Origin: Faecalicatena_A orotica
GTDB taxonomy: Bacteria; Bacillota; Clostridia; Lachnospirales; Lachnospiraceae
Direction: 5' to 3' (one strand)
Assembly: GCF_040545875.1 (NCBI RefSeq)
Contig: NZ_JBEPMR010000004.1
DNA: 64,000 bases
The position numbers and the translations under genes were made by a program. Below, one piece after another: positions 18,150-26,715 of this stretch (its first letter is position 1; each line of letters begins with the position of its first letter). A model generated the notes under the pieces. The model worked only from the letters and a program-made list of their open reading frames with translations, ran no database searches and was not told the DNA's origin.

Positions 18150-18212
18150 CTCTATCTCCTCTTTTATCAATCTTTTACATATATTCTAATGCATAACACA
18201 CAGAATACCAAC

Positions 18213-18255
18213 AAAAAAGAGATATGTGCCGCCTGGGCATCACATATCTCTTTTT
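18213..18255. terminator. Bidirectional terminator
   Basis: AAAAAGAGATATGTG pairs perfectly with CACATATCTCTTTTT around a 12-nt loop. It lies 55 bp after the wall-hydrolase gene on the minus strand and ahead of the AraC gene. Confidence 0.88.
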
Positions 18256-18310
18256 CCTATTGTATATTGTTCTATCACTCCCCGCCTCCGGCGGAAATGA
18301 ACAGCCTCTT

Positions 18311-20428
18311 TTATTTTACAAGGTGGACCTGTGCCTGATTCACTCCCATCGAGAGTGCCCTCTCATGGTCATTTACATAAATATCAATATGTTTCCCTTT
18401 TATAGCTCCGCCGCAGTCTTCTGCTGTAAATACATGTCCCCCTATGATGACCTTCGTTCCATAAGGTATCACATCCGGATCAACCGCGATCGTCCGGCCT
18501 TCCACAACCGGTGTCCCTGTCGCAGTTATCCCGGTCTCCACGTCGCAGCAGATCTCACAGGAACAATAATAAGTCAGTTCAAAATCACCGAGGTCCTCAC
18601 CGTACATATCATCCGTGGCATTTACCTCCCCGATGCTGCCTGCATATGCGTAACTGCTGTCATCCAGTACACGTGTCGCCCAGACTGCCTCGTTTTTATC
18701 CACACTGCCTTGTACGATCCCATAATCAGTTCCCATCGCTTCGACTGTCCTGCTGTCTCCGGCATAAATTACTACGTGGTGGATATGTCCGTCCTTTGCA
18801 TAGAAAATCAAATCACCGGGCTTTGCATCCCCGACCGGAATCTTCGTTCCGTACTGTGCCTGGTCCTCAGCCACTCTCGGAAGGTCATAACCATACTGCT
18901 TATAGATGCTCTGTACAAACCCGGAACAGTCCGCCCCTTCTGTCAGGCTGGTCCCGCCCCAGATATAGGGATTGCCAATAAACTGTGAGGCATACTCTAC
19001 CAGAGACTCTCTCACTTCCGCTCCCGGTACGCCCGACTTCACGGAAGTCAGCGTATAATAACATGCCTGATTGTTCTCCGGTTCAATAATCTCACTCGCA
19101 GTCGGGAAACTATCCTCCCCGCTTTTTTCGATCTGCCTGTCCACATCTTTTCCGGTCTTCAGATATCTCTTGTTTACGAATCCCCTGACATCGCCTGATT
19201 CTACATATACCCACTCCTCATTCTCATCGGCGAGGATATAGCACAGACTGTCCGCTTTTAGTGTTCCGACAATACGGGAATTCATTCCTTTGCCTTCTCT
19301 CACATTCAAAAGGCCGATTGTGGTCAGCGCATATTTCTTGTCCACCACTGTCCTGTTCACAGTCGCATGTGTATGTAAAAATGCCTCATTCTCACCCTGA
19401 GGAACAAGTTCCTTTGCAAGAGTGACGACAGTCTCAATTCCGGTATACTCTTTTTTCTCTTTCTCAGCCTTTTCCTTTGCCTGATTCTGGAATTCCTTCA
19501 AAAGCTTCTGTGCATCATCACCACGCAGAACCTCATCCGCTTTCACAAATCCCCTGACAGTACCTGACTCCACATACAGCCAGCCGCCTTTTTCCTCCTG
19601 AAGGACATATAAAAGCCCGTCCTTGTTAAGAGAACCTACAGCACGTGCATCTGCTGTCATCTCTTCCCTGACATTCACGGATGTACGGGCAAATGCATAT
19701 CGTCTTGCCACTGTCCAGAACCGGAAATCCTTCTTTACATTTGGAATCCGTATGATCTGCTGTCCGGCTACCAGTGCTGCATTTGTAGACGGCTTATTCG
19801 CATCTTCCGCCTCCTGCTTCTTACTGTCATCTTCTTTTTTGTCCTCTGTTCCTTCAGCATCTGACGGTTTCTCTGACTGAGCCGGATCTTCCGGTGAAAT
19901 AGAATCATCCGGTGTGCTTCCGCCTTCGTTTACAGAACCATCCTGATTCTGATTTTCATCGCCTGAGCTGCTGCCGTTCTGGCCGTCACCTTTCCCTTCT
20001 TCGACAGAACCGGAACCGTCGCCCTTACCGCCTTCGTCTTTATCTCCCGGAGTACTGCCCTCCGGCTTCTCTGGCTCTCCTTCGCTGCCCGTGCTGCCCT
20101 GTTCCTTTTCATCTTCACGTTCGCCGGTTACCGGATCGACTTTTATCTTTGTCTCTTTATCGAGCAGATATCCGGTCTCCTCATCCAGGTAAACGGAACC
20201 ATCCTCCAGCATGGCAAGGACCTCTTCTGAAATATCGACCATCGTCTCTGTACCGTCAATTGTCAAAGCCTGCTTTGGAAGTTCTGCCTTACCACTTTCC
20301 TCTGCCTACGCCTGACCCGCTGTCTGTCCGCCTGATATATCCGCTGCCAGTACAGGTGCTGCCTGTACCGTAATCATGCCAGCTGATAATACTACTGCCA
20401 GAACTCTCTTGTATTCTTTTGCCTTCAT
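18311..20428 (-). pseudogene. Secreted SH3 / NlpC-P60 / 3D cell-wall hydrolase, interrupted by an amber codon
   Basis: Reading from the ATG at 20428 (GGGAGGAATTAATTAGG ribosome site) gives a signal peptide ending APVLAA, then a TAG as codon 41 (20306-20308), after which the same frame runs open to 18311. Downstream are an acidic Gly/Ser/Glu-rich linker, two SH3_3 domains (TSVNVREEM, GLLNVREGKG), an NlpC/P60 domain (DCSGFVQSIY with catalytic Cys, HIHHVVIYAGD with His) and a C-terminal 3D domain (TAEDCGGAIKGKHIDIYV). The whole would be 705 residues. Only a TTG without a good ribosome site could restart at 20266, and that product would lack the signal peptide. It is therefore a pseudogene, a suppressed stop, or a sequencing error. 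Confidence 0.82.
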
Positions 20429-20518
20429 CCTAATTAATTCCTCCCGCCGTTCTAAACCGGAATCTTTCCTGCGTAATCTTCCGTATGATCTCTATCTTTT
20501 TATTGTACTCCCGGCGGT

Positions 20519-20929
20519 TTATAATTGCAATCTTATTTCTCGATCTGATTCCGGTTTTATAGTCTTCACCCGCAGGAAAAAATACAGTACATGGCATACC
20601 CAGACAACCGCGAGACAGATTCTCCCAACCGGGACATTGCTCATCAGAATAAATCCGACCGCCATGACAGCCGTTACCATCCCTATGATAGAAAACTTTG
20701 TTTTCATTGTCATTGCTTTCTGCTTTACAAAACTCTCCAGATGTTTCTGATATAATTTTGTCTGCAGAAACCAACTGTGCAGACGTTTTGAACTTTTTGC
20801 AAAACAGAACACTGTCGCCATATAAAAAGGCACTGTAGGCAGAATCGGCAGAACTATGCCAACCGTCCCCATAGCGAGTGTCAGAAATCCTAAAATGATC
20901 CAGAATATTTTTAGTGGGTTCTTCTTCAT
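20519..20929 (-). CDS. DUF454 (YbaN-like) inner-membrane protein
   Basis: 136 residues starting MKKNPLKIFW at 20929, after GAAGGAGGATCATTT; the open frame extends upstream without a ribosome site. It has three to four hydrophobic helices and the family patterns GIVLPILPTVPF and SKRLHSWF. The function of the family is unclear. A DtxR-like box overlaps its promoter (see 20992-21037), hinting at iron or metal control. Confidence 0.85.
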   Translation of the reverse strand: MKKNPLKIFWIILGFLTLAMGTVGIVLPILPTVPFYMATVFCFAKSSKRLHSWFLQTKLYQKHLESFVKQKAMTMKTKFSIIGMVTAVMAVGFILMSNVPVGRICLAVVWVCHVLYFFLRVKTIKPESDREIRLQL

Positions 20930-20991
20930 AAATGATCCTCCTTCATATGCCATCTTAAAAATGACCTGTACCCCAATCCATTTTACAGATT

Positions 20992-21037
20992 GGTTAGTTT
21001 TGCCTAACATTGTATATTAATAATACTATATTTTGAA
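20992..21037 (-). promoter_or_regulatory. Promoter with a DtxR/IdeR-like box upstream of DUF454 gene
   Basis: On the minus strand TTCAAA (21032-21037), 17 bp, TACAAT (21009-21014), then TTAGGCAAAACTAACC (20992-21007) immediately after the -10. The half-sites TTAGG and CTAACC with 5 bp between them match the usual layout of metal-repressor boxes of the DtxR type. Confidence 0.5.
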
Positions 21038-21044
21038 AAAAATA

Positions 21045-21086
21045 AAACAGATATAATTGAGAATTTTTCTCATTATATCTGTTTTT
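21045..21086. terminator. Terminator after the tRNA pair
   Basis: An imperfect long stem, ACAGATATAATTGAGAA with TTCTCATTATATCTGT, flanked by A/T runs on both strands. It ends the minus-strand tRNA-Ala/tRNA-Asn transcript. Confidence 0.8.
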
Positions 21087-21141
21087 TCTATATAATACAA
21101 AAACATCCCATAAACTTAATGTCTATGAGATGCTTCTTAAG

Positions 21142-21213
21142 CTCCCCGAGTTGGGTTCGAACCAACGACCCTTCGGTTAACAGCCGAATGCTCTACCACT
21201 GAGCTATCGAGGA
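21142..21213 (-). tRNA. tRNA-Asn (GTT)
   Basis: 72 nt, minus strand. The acceptor stem TCCTCGA/TCGGGGA pairs fully (one G-T), the anticodon loop is CTGTTAA with anticodon GTT, and the T loop is TTCGAAC. No CCA is encoded. A second tRNA-Asn with one T-loop change is at 50287. Confidence 0.95.
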
Positions 21214-21249
21214 TTATATGAATTTGATTTGTTCCAAACTGGAACGAAA

Positions 21250-21322
21250 TGGAGAATACGAGATTCGAACTCGTGACCTCCTGCTTGCAAGGCAGGCGCT
21301 CTCCCAACTGAGCTAATCCCCC
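21250..21322 (-). tRNA. tRNA-Ala (TGC)
   Basis: 73 nt, minus strand. Acceptor GGGGGAT/ATTCTCC, anticodon stem CCTGC/GCAGG with loop CTTGCAA giving anticodon TGC, T arm CGAGTTCGAATCTCG. It is transcribed ahead of tRNA-Asn from the promoter at 21353-21381. Confidence 0.95.
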
Positions 21323-21352
21323 GAAAAGTGTATTGCTTTTAACAACTTTTAT

Positions 21353-21381
21353 AAAATATCATATTATACAAATTATGTCAA
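21353..21381 (-). promoter_or_regulatory. tRNA operon promoter
   Basis: On the minus strand a perfect TTGACA (21376-21381), 17 bp, TATTTT (21353-21358), about 30 bp before tRNA-Ala. Confidence 0.75.
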
Positions 21382-21430
21382 TACATTTTCAAATATTTCT
21401 TTTGATTTTTTATCCGAGAAATTGAAATAT

Positions 21431-21459
21431 CTGCTGAAAGGCTTTTACCCTTTCAGCAG
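21431..21459. terminator. Hairpin at the end of the mod operon
   Basis: A perfect 11-bp stem, CTGCTGAAAGG with CCTTTCAGCAG and a 7-nt loop, overlapping the modC stop codon. Only a weak T-run follows. Confidence 0.6.
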
Positions 21460-22497
21460 CAGTATTTTATCCTCTGGTATCTCCAGATAATCCGGCAGGC
21501 CCTTTTCGTCAAGCCTGTCCCACCATTCTCTCTGCACAAACCAGCATATTTCCTCCATATCCCCGCTGCAGCCTTTTAGAAAATACTTCCTCTCAAACTG
21601 AAGCTCAGCCATACTGCTCAGTTTCACAGGAAGGCTGTTTACAGTCGGTTCCCCCCACACAGGTATGAATTCATGGGCTCTAAATCCGATGCAGCATATA
21701 TCTTCCGGGACCTTTCTTTTCAGTTTAAGGCGTATCCCCCAGTCCGGGACTTCGAGTGTCTTATCATCCAGACGGTTTACATTGGTGATATTCTTGCATC
21801 CGGTCAGCCGTGCGGCTTCCTTCCACTGCGGATCCGCAAATATCTCCTTTGTTTTGCCGAAACAGATTACTTTCCCGGCATCCATGATGAGAAGTTCCTC
21901 ACAGAACCGGTATATCTCATCTCTGCTGTGTGAAACAAGTATGACTGTACCTTTGTAATCCTCCAGCATTTCAATCATTTCCTGCTGGAGCCGGTCCTTC
22001 AGGAACACATCCAACGCCGAAAACGGTTCGTCCAGAAGGATCACCCCCGGTTCATATGCCATGATTCTGGCTAACGCGACACGCTGCTGCTGGCCCCCGG
22101 ACAGTTCCCCCGGAAGTCGGTCCTCCAGACCTTCCAATTGGAACTTCTTAAGCATCTCACAGACCCTTTTACTTTTTTCCTGCTTCGTCCCCCTCAGCCC
22201 TGCTGCGATATTGGATTTTACAGTCATCGTAGGAAACAAGGCATAATTCTGGAACAGATATCCGACTTTCCTGTTCTGGGGCTTTAAATTTACTTTATGT
22301 GCCGAGTCAAACAGTACCTTATCATCGATCACTATCTTCCCCGTATCCGGCTTTACAATCCCCGCTATACTCTTTAGCGTCATGCTTTTCCCACAGCCTG
22401 AGGCACCCAGTATCCCGATCCGTCGGCTCTCACTCTTTAAGTTCATACTGAGTGTAAAATTCCCCAGTTTTTCCTGAAATGTTATGTCAACAGCCAT
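21445..22497 (-). CDS. modC: Molybdate ABC transporter ATP-binding protein ModC
   Basis: 350 residues. Walker A GASGCGKS, signature LSGGQQQRVALARI, Walker B VILLDEPFSALD and switch His in VSHSRDE are intact. The C-terminal ~120 residues extend beyond the ATPase core but do not show an obvious TOBE/MOP repeat. It powers the permease ModB. The gene lies 19 bp after modB in the modA-modB-modC order. Confidence 0.9.
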   Translation of the reverse strand: MAVDITFQEKLGNFTLSMNLKSESRRIGILGASGCGKSMTLKSIAGIVKPDTGKIVIDDKVLFDSAHKVNLKPQNRKVGYLFQNYALFPTMTVKSNIAAGLRGTKQEKSKRVCEMLKKFQLEGLEDRLPGELSGGQQQRVALARIMAYEPGVILLDEPFSALDVFLKDRLQQEMIEMLEDYKGTVILVSHSRDEIYRFCEELLIMDAGKVICFGKTKEIFADPQWKEAARLTGCKNITNVNRLDDKTLEVPDWGIRLKLKRKVPEDICCIGFRAHEFIPVWGEPTVNSLPVKLSSMAELQFERKYFLKGCSGDMEEICWFVQREWWDRLDEKGLPDYLEIPEDKILLLKG

Positions 22498-22516
22498 TGC
22501 TTAACTTCTCCCGTCC

Positions 22517-23221
22517 CTACCAGCGCTTTATGTGCTTCATATTTTTACCGCTTAACAAGTTCATCAGAAATATGATCCCAAATGCAATCAGCATCACGAT
22601 GACAACCCAGACGCCTGCAGTGAGGTAATTTCCGTCCTGTATGACCATCGCTATTCTCTGGGATATCGTCCCCGTCTTGCCCGGTATGTTTCCGGCAAGC
22701 ATGGAGGTAGCCCCGTACTCGCCCATCGCCCTCGCAAATGTCAGGATCGTCCCCGACATGATGCCCGGTCCCGCGGACGGAACGGCCACCTTCCAGAAGA
22801 TCGCGGTCTCGCTCATCCCCAGCGTCCTCGCCGCATAGATCAGGTTTACGTCGATCTGCTCAAATGCAGCCCGTGCATTGCGGTACATCAGTGGGAAAGC
22901 AATCACTGTCGCGGCAATTATACAGCCGGTCCACGTCTGCACAATCTTGAGGTCAAAGGTCTCAAATAAAAAAATGCCAAGCGGTCTTCTCCGGCTGAAC
23001 AGCAAAAGAAGGAAGAAACCCGCCACCGTCGGAGGCAGGACCATAGGCAGTGTCAGAATCCCGTCTGCTACCGCCTTCATCTTCGGCCCCGCCTTCAGTA
23101 CTTTTCTGGCCGCATAGATTCCCAGGAAGAATGAAATAATCGTCGCAACTACTCCTGTCTTCAGAGATATGTACAACGGACTCCAGTCGAGTTCCTTTAT
23201 GATTTCTATAATCTCATCCAT
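22517..23221 (-). CDS. modB: Molybdate ABC transporter permease ModB
   Basis: 234 residues, five to six membrane helices, with the permease coupling loop around EYGATSMLAGNIPGKTGTIS (EAA-like region). This sequence is typical of ModB. It starts after GGGAGGAAACGGAA. Confidence 0.92.
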   Translation of the reverse strand: MDEIIEIIKELDWSPLYISLKTGVVATIISFFLGIYAARKVLKAGPKMKAVADGILTLPMVLPPTVAGFFLLLLFSRRRPLGIFLFETFDLKIVQTWTGCIIAATVIAFPLMYRNARAAFEQIDVNLIYAARTLGMSETAIFWKVAVPSAGPGIMSGTILTFARAMGEYGATSMLAGNIPGKTGTISQRIAMVIQDGNYLTAGVWVVIVMLIAFGIIFLMNLLSGKNMKHIKRW

Positions 23222-23257
23222 TTCCGTTTCCTCCCGGGATTAAATATTTCTTTTCTT

Positions 23258-24172
23258 CTATCTCTCTACATCCGTATCAAAATAATAGGACTCAAACACT
23301 GTTTTTGCCTCGTTGGACAGTATAAATTTATAAAAATCTTCCGCCGCTTTTGCCTGCAGGTCGTCTGCCTCGTCATTCACTACCTGGCATACCGGGTAGA
23401 TTACATTTCCTGTTAAATCATAGCTGACTGTCTCCAGAATGTCCAGTTCATCTTCGAAGCCATAGGTATCTGAATAGTAGGTTGTTCCAACCTCACAGGA
23501 GCCTTCCACAACCGCGGAAAGAACTTTGCTTACGTTATCCTGTTCGCTGATTTCAACACCGCCGAGAGCTTCAGATATCTGTTCTGTTGTAATTGTATCG
23601 GGTTCGTCTGTCTTTTCTAATATACCGAGGTTGATCAGTGCCTGTCTTGTATATTTACCTACAGGCACACTTCCTCCTGCAAGGGCAATACTCTGTGCAT
23701 CCTTCAAATTCTCAAGTCCTGTCACCTTTGTTTTGCTGTCCTTCAGCGTCACAACAACGACCTGGTTGTTTAATACATTGGCCCTCGTCCCCTCTTTTAC
23801 GAGTCCGTCGCCCTCCAGTGTGTCCATCTGCTTCTGTGCCGCAGAAAAGAAGATATCACATTCATAGCCTTCCTGAATCTGGGTCAGGAGTGTTCCTGAG
23901 CTGTCTGCATTAAAAGTAATCTTTACATTTGGCTGCTTCTCATGATACATATCTGCAAGTTCTGTCATTACCGTATTCAGGCTGGCTGCTATGAACACCT
24001 GTATTTCTGTTTCATCCAGCTGGTCTGCACCCGCATCTTTTTTCTTGTCCTGAACCTCATCTTCCTGTTTTACATCATCTTTCTTTGCGTCAGAGCCAGA
24101 ACCTCCTGAACACCCGGCCAGGCTGAATACCAGCATCGCCGCCATCATTGCTGCTAAAATACGCTTTTTCAT
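23258..24172 (-). CDS. modA: Molybdate-binding lipoprotein ModA
   Basis: 304 residues. A signal peptide ends in the lipobox LAGC, followed by a charged Lys/Asp linker that tethers the protein to the membrane. The mature part opens with VFIAASLNTVMTELADMY and SSGTLLTQIQEGYECDIFFS, the oxyanion-binding pattern of ModA. It delivers molybdate (possibly tungstate) to ModBC. The ribosome site is AAGGAGAGAAGAATT. A 36-bp near-palindrome lies 28 bp upstream. Confidence 0.92.
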   Translation of the reverse strand: MKKRILAAMMAAMLVFSLAGCSGGSGSDAKKDDVKQEDEVQDKKKDAGADQLDETEIQVFIAASLNTVMTELADMYHEKQPNVKITFNADSSGTLLTQIQEGYECDIFFSAAQKQMDTLEGDGLVKEGTRANVLNNQVVVVTLKDSKTKVTGLENLKDAQSIALAGGSVPVGKYTRQALINLGILEKTDEPDTITTEQISEALGGVEISEQDNVSKVLSAVVEGSCEVGTTYYSDTYGFEDELDILETVSYDLTGNVIYPVCQVVNDEADDLQAKAAEDFYKFILSNEAKTVFESYYFDTDVER

Positions 24173-24199
24173 AATTCTTCTCTCCTTTTATATATTTTT

Positions 24200-24235
24200 T
24201 CAAACCGTTCTATTTTTAAAAACAGTACGGTTTGA
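24200..24235. promoter_or_regulatory. 36-bp near-palindrome upstream of modA (candidate ModE operator)
   Basis: The half TCAAACCGT.CT.TTTTT is mirrored as AAAAA.AG.ACGGTTTGA with two mismatched pairs. Its position just upstream of the modA ribosome site, with a ModE-like regulator encoded next door, suggests an operator. The sequence is not the E. coli ModE box. Confidence 0.5.
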
Positions 24236-24242
24236 AAGAAAA

Positions 24243-24259
24243 ACGGATTATAAATCCGT
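24243..24259 (-). terminator. Hairpin between the MobA/ModE fusion gene and modA
   Basis: ACGGATT-ATA-AATCCGT, followed on the minus strand by a T-rich run. It may terminate the upstream gene. A second hairpin, GGCAGGC/GCCTGCC, lies at 24280-24305. Confidence 0.5.
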
Positions 24260-24316
24260 GTTTCTTCTTCCACATGTCAGGCAGGCTTTGAAAATTTTGC
24301 CTGCCCTCCTGATTAT

Positions 24317-25261
24317 CTAATCCCGGAATCCTTTTCCGAAATACTTCTGATAGACCTCATCCGTATATGCCTGAACCTCCGAAACCATATCCCGGTAATT
24401 CTCCACCAGTTTCTTTCCTTCTTTTGTCAGCCTCGAGCCGCCGCCACCCTGCCCGCCTGTCCAGCGTTCTGTCAGCGGGAACCCCAGCTGGCGTTCTGCC
24501 TCTTTAATGATCCTGCTGCCCTTACTGTAGGAAAGCCCCATCTGAAGACAGGCCTCCTGAAGTGACCCCGTCTGTCCGAGCAGTTCCATCAGCTGGTAAA
24601 TCCCCGGACCAAAGAATGCCTTGTTAGCCATCAGTTTAACCTGGGCCTTCGGCCTGACCGGATATCCTTCCCCCCTGCCGTAATTCCATTCCAGAAGTTC
24701 CTGATACTCATCCTTTGTATCTATATCCCGACAGACACCTTCATCCTCAACCTCCACATCCGTAACCGGTATCTGGGAGGCTCTGACCGCCCCCATGAGC
24801 CCGCCACCGCCATCATATTTCATCAAAGATTCTGCCACATCCCTGTGCATAATAATCGGGTGCCCGTGCTTTCCGTGATAAATAGTCCGCACAATCTTTC
24901 CATCGATCATCAGCACCTGCCGCATCGTCTCCGGCTTGATCGCAGGTATATCCGCGGGCATAATCAGAATCCGTTCACATTCTCCTGCAATCTTGCGTAC
25001 TCCCAGAACCACCGAGTCAAACATTTCCGTCGTCTCATATCGTTCGTTTTTCACAAACTGAACGCCCGTATAAAAAAGATGCTCTTGCAGTTCCCGGGCC
25101 CGGTACCCTGTCACAACGACAACAGGATCGACTCCCAGCTTCTTAAGCATCGTCACAATATGAATGGCAATCGTAGAATCCCCGAAAGGAAGCATGGGCT
25201 TAAAATCTTTCATCCTCAATGACTGTCCGGCGGCAACAATAACCGCACCAGTCTTCTTCAT
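24317..25261 (-). CDS. MobA-like nucleotidyltransferase fused to a ModE-like DNA-binding domain
   Basis: 314 residues. Residues 1-190 form an NTP-transferase fold of the MobA/MocA type (AVIVAAGQSLRMKDFKPML with the nucleotide-binding loop, VVVVTGYRA, RILIMPADIPAI with metal-binding Asp). Residues ~205-310 form a ModE/LysR-like winged helix (ELLGQTGSLQEACLQMGLSY, IIKEAERQLGFPLTER, GGGSRLTKEGKKL). No MOP ligand domain is seen. It probably links molybdenum cofactor nucleotide transfer to control of mod genes. It has its own promoter and is upstream of modABC on the same strand. Confidence 0.85.
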   Translation of the reverse strand: MKKTGAVIVAAGQSLRMKDFKPMLPFGDSTIAIHIVTMLKKLGVDPVVVVTGYRARELQEHLFYTGVQFVKNERYETTEMFDSVVLGVRKIAGECERILIMPADIPAIKPETMRQVLMIDGKIVRTIYHGKHGHPIIMHRDVAESLMKYDGGGGLMGAVRASQIPVTDVEVEDEGVCRDIDTKDEYQELLEWNYGRGEGYPVRPKAQVKLMANKAFFGPGIYQLMELLGQTGSLQEACLQMGLSYSKGSRIIKEAERQLGFPLTERWTGGQGGGGSRLTKEGKKLVENYRDMVSEVQAYTDEVYQKYFGKGFRD

Positions 25262-25320
25262 GCACCCACCTCCATGTATGTCAGTTTCGTTTTACAATAT
25301 AATCCTCCAAACATGATACT

Positions 25321-25349
25321 ATTATATTAGATATTCTCAGAATAGGCAA
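25321..25349 (-). promoter_or_regulatory. Promoter of the MobA/ModE fusion gene with an embedded palindrome
   Basis: On the minus strand TTGCCT (25344-25349), 17 bp, TATAAT (25321-25326). The spacer holds the perfect palindrome TATTCTGAGAATA (25332-25344), a candidate operator, perhaps for autoregulation. Confidence 0.55.
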
Positions 25350-25369
25350 GTAATGTCTGGTATTTATCT

Positions 25370-25590
25370 CCAATTTCAATTTGTCAAATTGCCTAATTGC
25401 GCTTTCCCTTATCTAGTGATATACTCTCGTCAGAAACTGAAGCATATAATACATTACTCAATCTGAGTGCTGAAAAAAGGGGCTTAAGGCTGGGGAGAAA
25501 ATCGGCAAAAAATTAGGAGAGCAGGAAGGTAAACGCCGTACCCGACAGGTCTTCAAACTATTCATGCAGGGTAAATCACCTGAAATCGAA
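25370..25590 (+). pseudogene. Remnant of a third Rpn-type nuclease element
   Basis: The upstream block CAAATTGCCTAATTGC...TATACTCTC.TCAGAAAC matches the promoter region at 5834-5892. It then jumps to the 3' part of the gene (GAAGCATATAATACATTACT, AGTGCTGAAAAAAGGG, AAGGCTGGGGAG, CGACAGGTCTTCAAACTATT, ATGCAGGGTAAATC). The nuclease core and start are deleted, so this is a scar. Confidence 0.8.
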
Positions 25591-25598
25591 AGGCACAG

Positions 25599-25641
25599 AA
25601 AAATCCGATGCTGTAATTTAAACATGCAGCATCGGATTTTC
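25599..25641. terminator. Terminator shared in sequence with the one at 34290
   Basis: A perfect 13-bp stem, AAATCCGATGCTG with CAGCATCGGATTT, with A- and T-runs. Nearly the same hairpin and 3' flank recur at 34290-34330, the other side of the surface-protein region. Confidence 0.8.
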
Positions 25642-25687
25642 CCCGTTCAGGGTAAATCCAACGGGGAATTGCCTGATTGATATACTC

Positions 25688-26677
25688 CTATTTTACACTG
25701 GTGTGCTTATATCTATACACTAGCGTCCCCATCAGCCCTGCGCCGGATAAAACAAGCAAAATAAGCCACAAGGCGGGGGTTCGGTCATCGCCGGTCTTCA
25801 GACCGGTTGTATCCGCCGGGCCGCCTGACGGCTTCGGCCAGAGCGTTGTATCCGAGACCCCGCCTTCTTTCACCGTAATCCGTCCATCTGCTGTCAGCCA
25901 AAGGGTCAAAGCACTCTGTTTCGTCCGCTTTGCAGGCGTAATGATGGGATTTCCATTATCATCCCAGTCAAGGATAATCTCCGTTCCTTTCGCAGAGGCA
26001 ATGGTAAGTTCCATGTGGCCTATCAGTTTTCCATCCGCATCAGTTATGATTACCTGATGTATCCCGGAAGAAATCTTCTCAAATACTGCCTTTCCATCTG
26101 CGTCCGTCATAGCCGAAGCAGTACCGATAGAGACTGTGACTCCTGCAACAGGAGTCGTTGCTGCAGGAGCCATTGCAACAGGGGCCATTGCTAAAGGAGT
26201 CATTACTGCAAGAGCCATTGCCCCACTCTGTCTGGTATCCTCCCTAAGGACTGTAAGCGTCAAGTTATATGTTCTCTCATCCGGTGCTTTCGGCGCGTCC
26301 TCATAGACCGCGGTAAGGATTGTGTCACGCACCAGTCTTGACGCTTTGAAAACGCCGTTTTTCACCTGGCTGGTTACATCTTCCCCGGCATACGTAAGCG
26401 TTTTCAGCTGCTTTGCCGGATTTGGAATGACCGTATAGACAATCTCAGCATGCCGCTGCGCCTGAAAGCTCGTTTCGTGAAAGACGCCGTCCGCTGCAAT
26501 CCGTCCCTCCGGGCTTTCTACGCTCACCGTATGCTCATTTGGCACCTCTGCGTTCAGTTCCATATCTCCTCCAGGTGTTGTCTCCCTGTCTGCTTCTGCA
26601 AAAACCGTTTCTCCTGTCCCTGCCAGAATCCCTGTTATCAGCAGCAGCGTGCATAGAAGCATCCCTATCTTTTTCAA
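25688..26677 (-). CDS. Secreted surface protein with C-terminal membrane anchor
   Basis: About 329 residues from a TTG at 26677, which lies 9 bp after AGGAGG and gives a clean signal peptide (KKIGMLLCTLLLITGI..ETVFA); an ATG at 26704 would place that ribosome site inside the gene. The middle has MAPVAMAP-type repeats and a Cna-B/prealbumin-like unit (VTVSIGTASAMTDADGKAVF). The end reads GLKTGDDRTP, a hydrophobic helix and YRYKHTSVK. This resembles a sortase signal but lacks a proper LPxTG. It is the last gene of the surface operon. Confidence 0.75.
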   Translation of the reverse strand: MKKIGMLLCTLLLITGILAGTGETVFAEADRETTPGGDMELNAEVPNEHTVSVESPEGRIAADGVFHETSFQAQRHAEIVYTVIPNPAKQLKTLTYAGEDVTSQVKNGVFKASRLVRDTILTAVYEDAPKAPDERTYNLTLTVLREDTRQSGAMALAVMTPLAMAPVAMAPAATTPVAGVTVSIGTASAMTDADGKAVFEKISSGIHQVIITDADGKLIGHMELTIASAKGTEIILDWDDNGNPIITPAKRTKQSALTLWLTADGRITVKEGGVSDTTLWPKPSGGPADTTGLKTGDDRTPALWLILLVLSGAGLMGTLVYRYKHTSVK

Positions 26678-26715
26678 TCTCAACCACCTCCTGTATTCAT
26701 ACATGGTCACACTGA

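Noticed and set aside
18311..20266. Translation start at TTG 20266 for the wall hydrolase
   Set aside because: No adequate ribosome site, and the product would lack the signal peptide encoded just upstream in the same frame.
24173..24316. Molybdenum cofactor riboswitch upstream of modA
   Set aside because: Two hairpins are present, but I could not fit the conserved Moco motif stems and loops; the DNA palindrome explains the region better.
25688..26677. Classical LPxTG sortase substrate
   Set aside because: The C-terminus reads GLKTGDD before the helix; the Pro and exact spacing of LPxTG are missing, so only a sortase-like signal is claimed.
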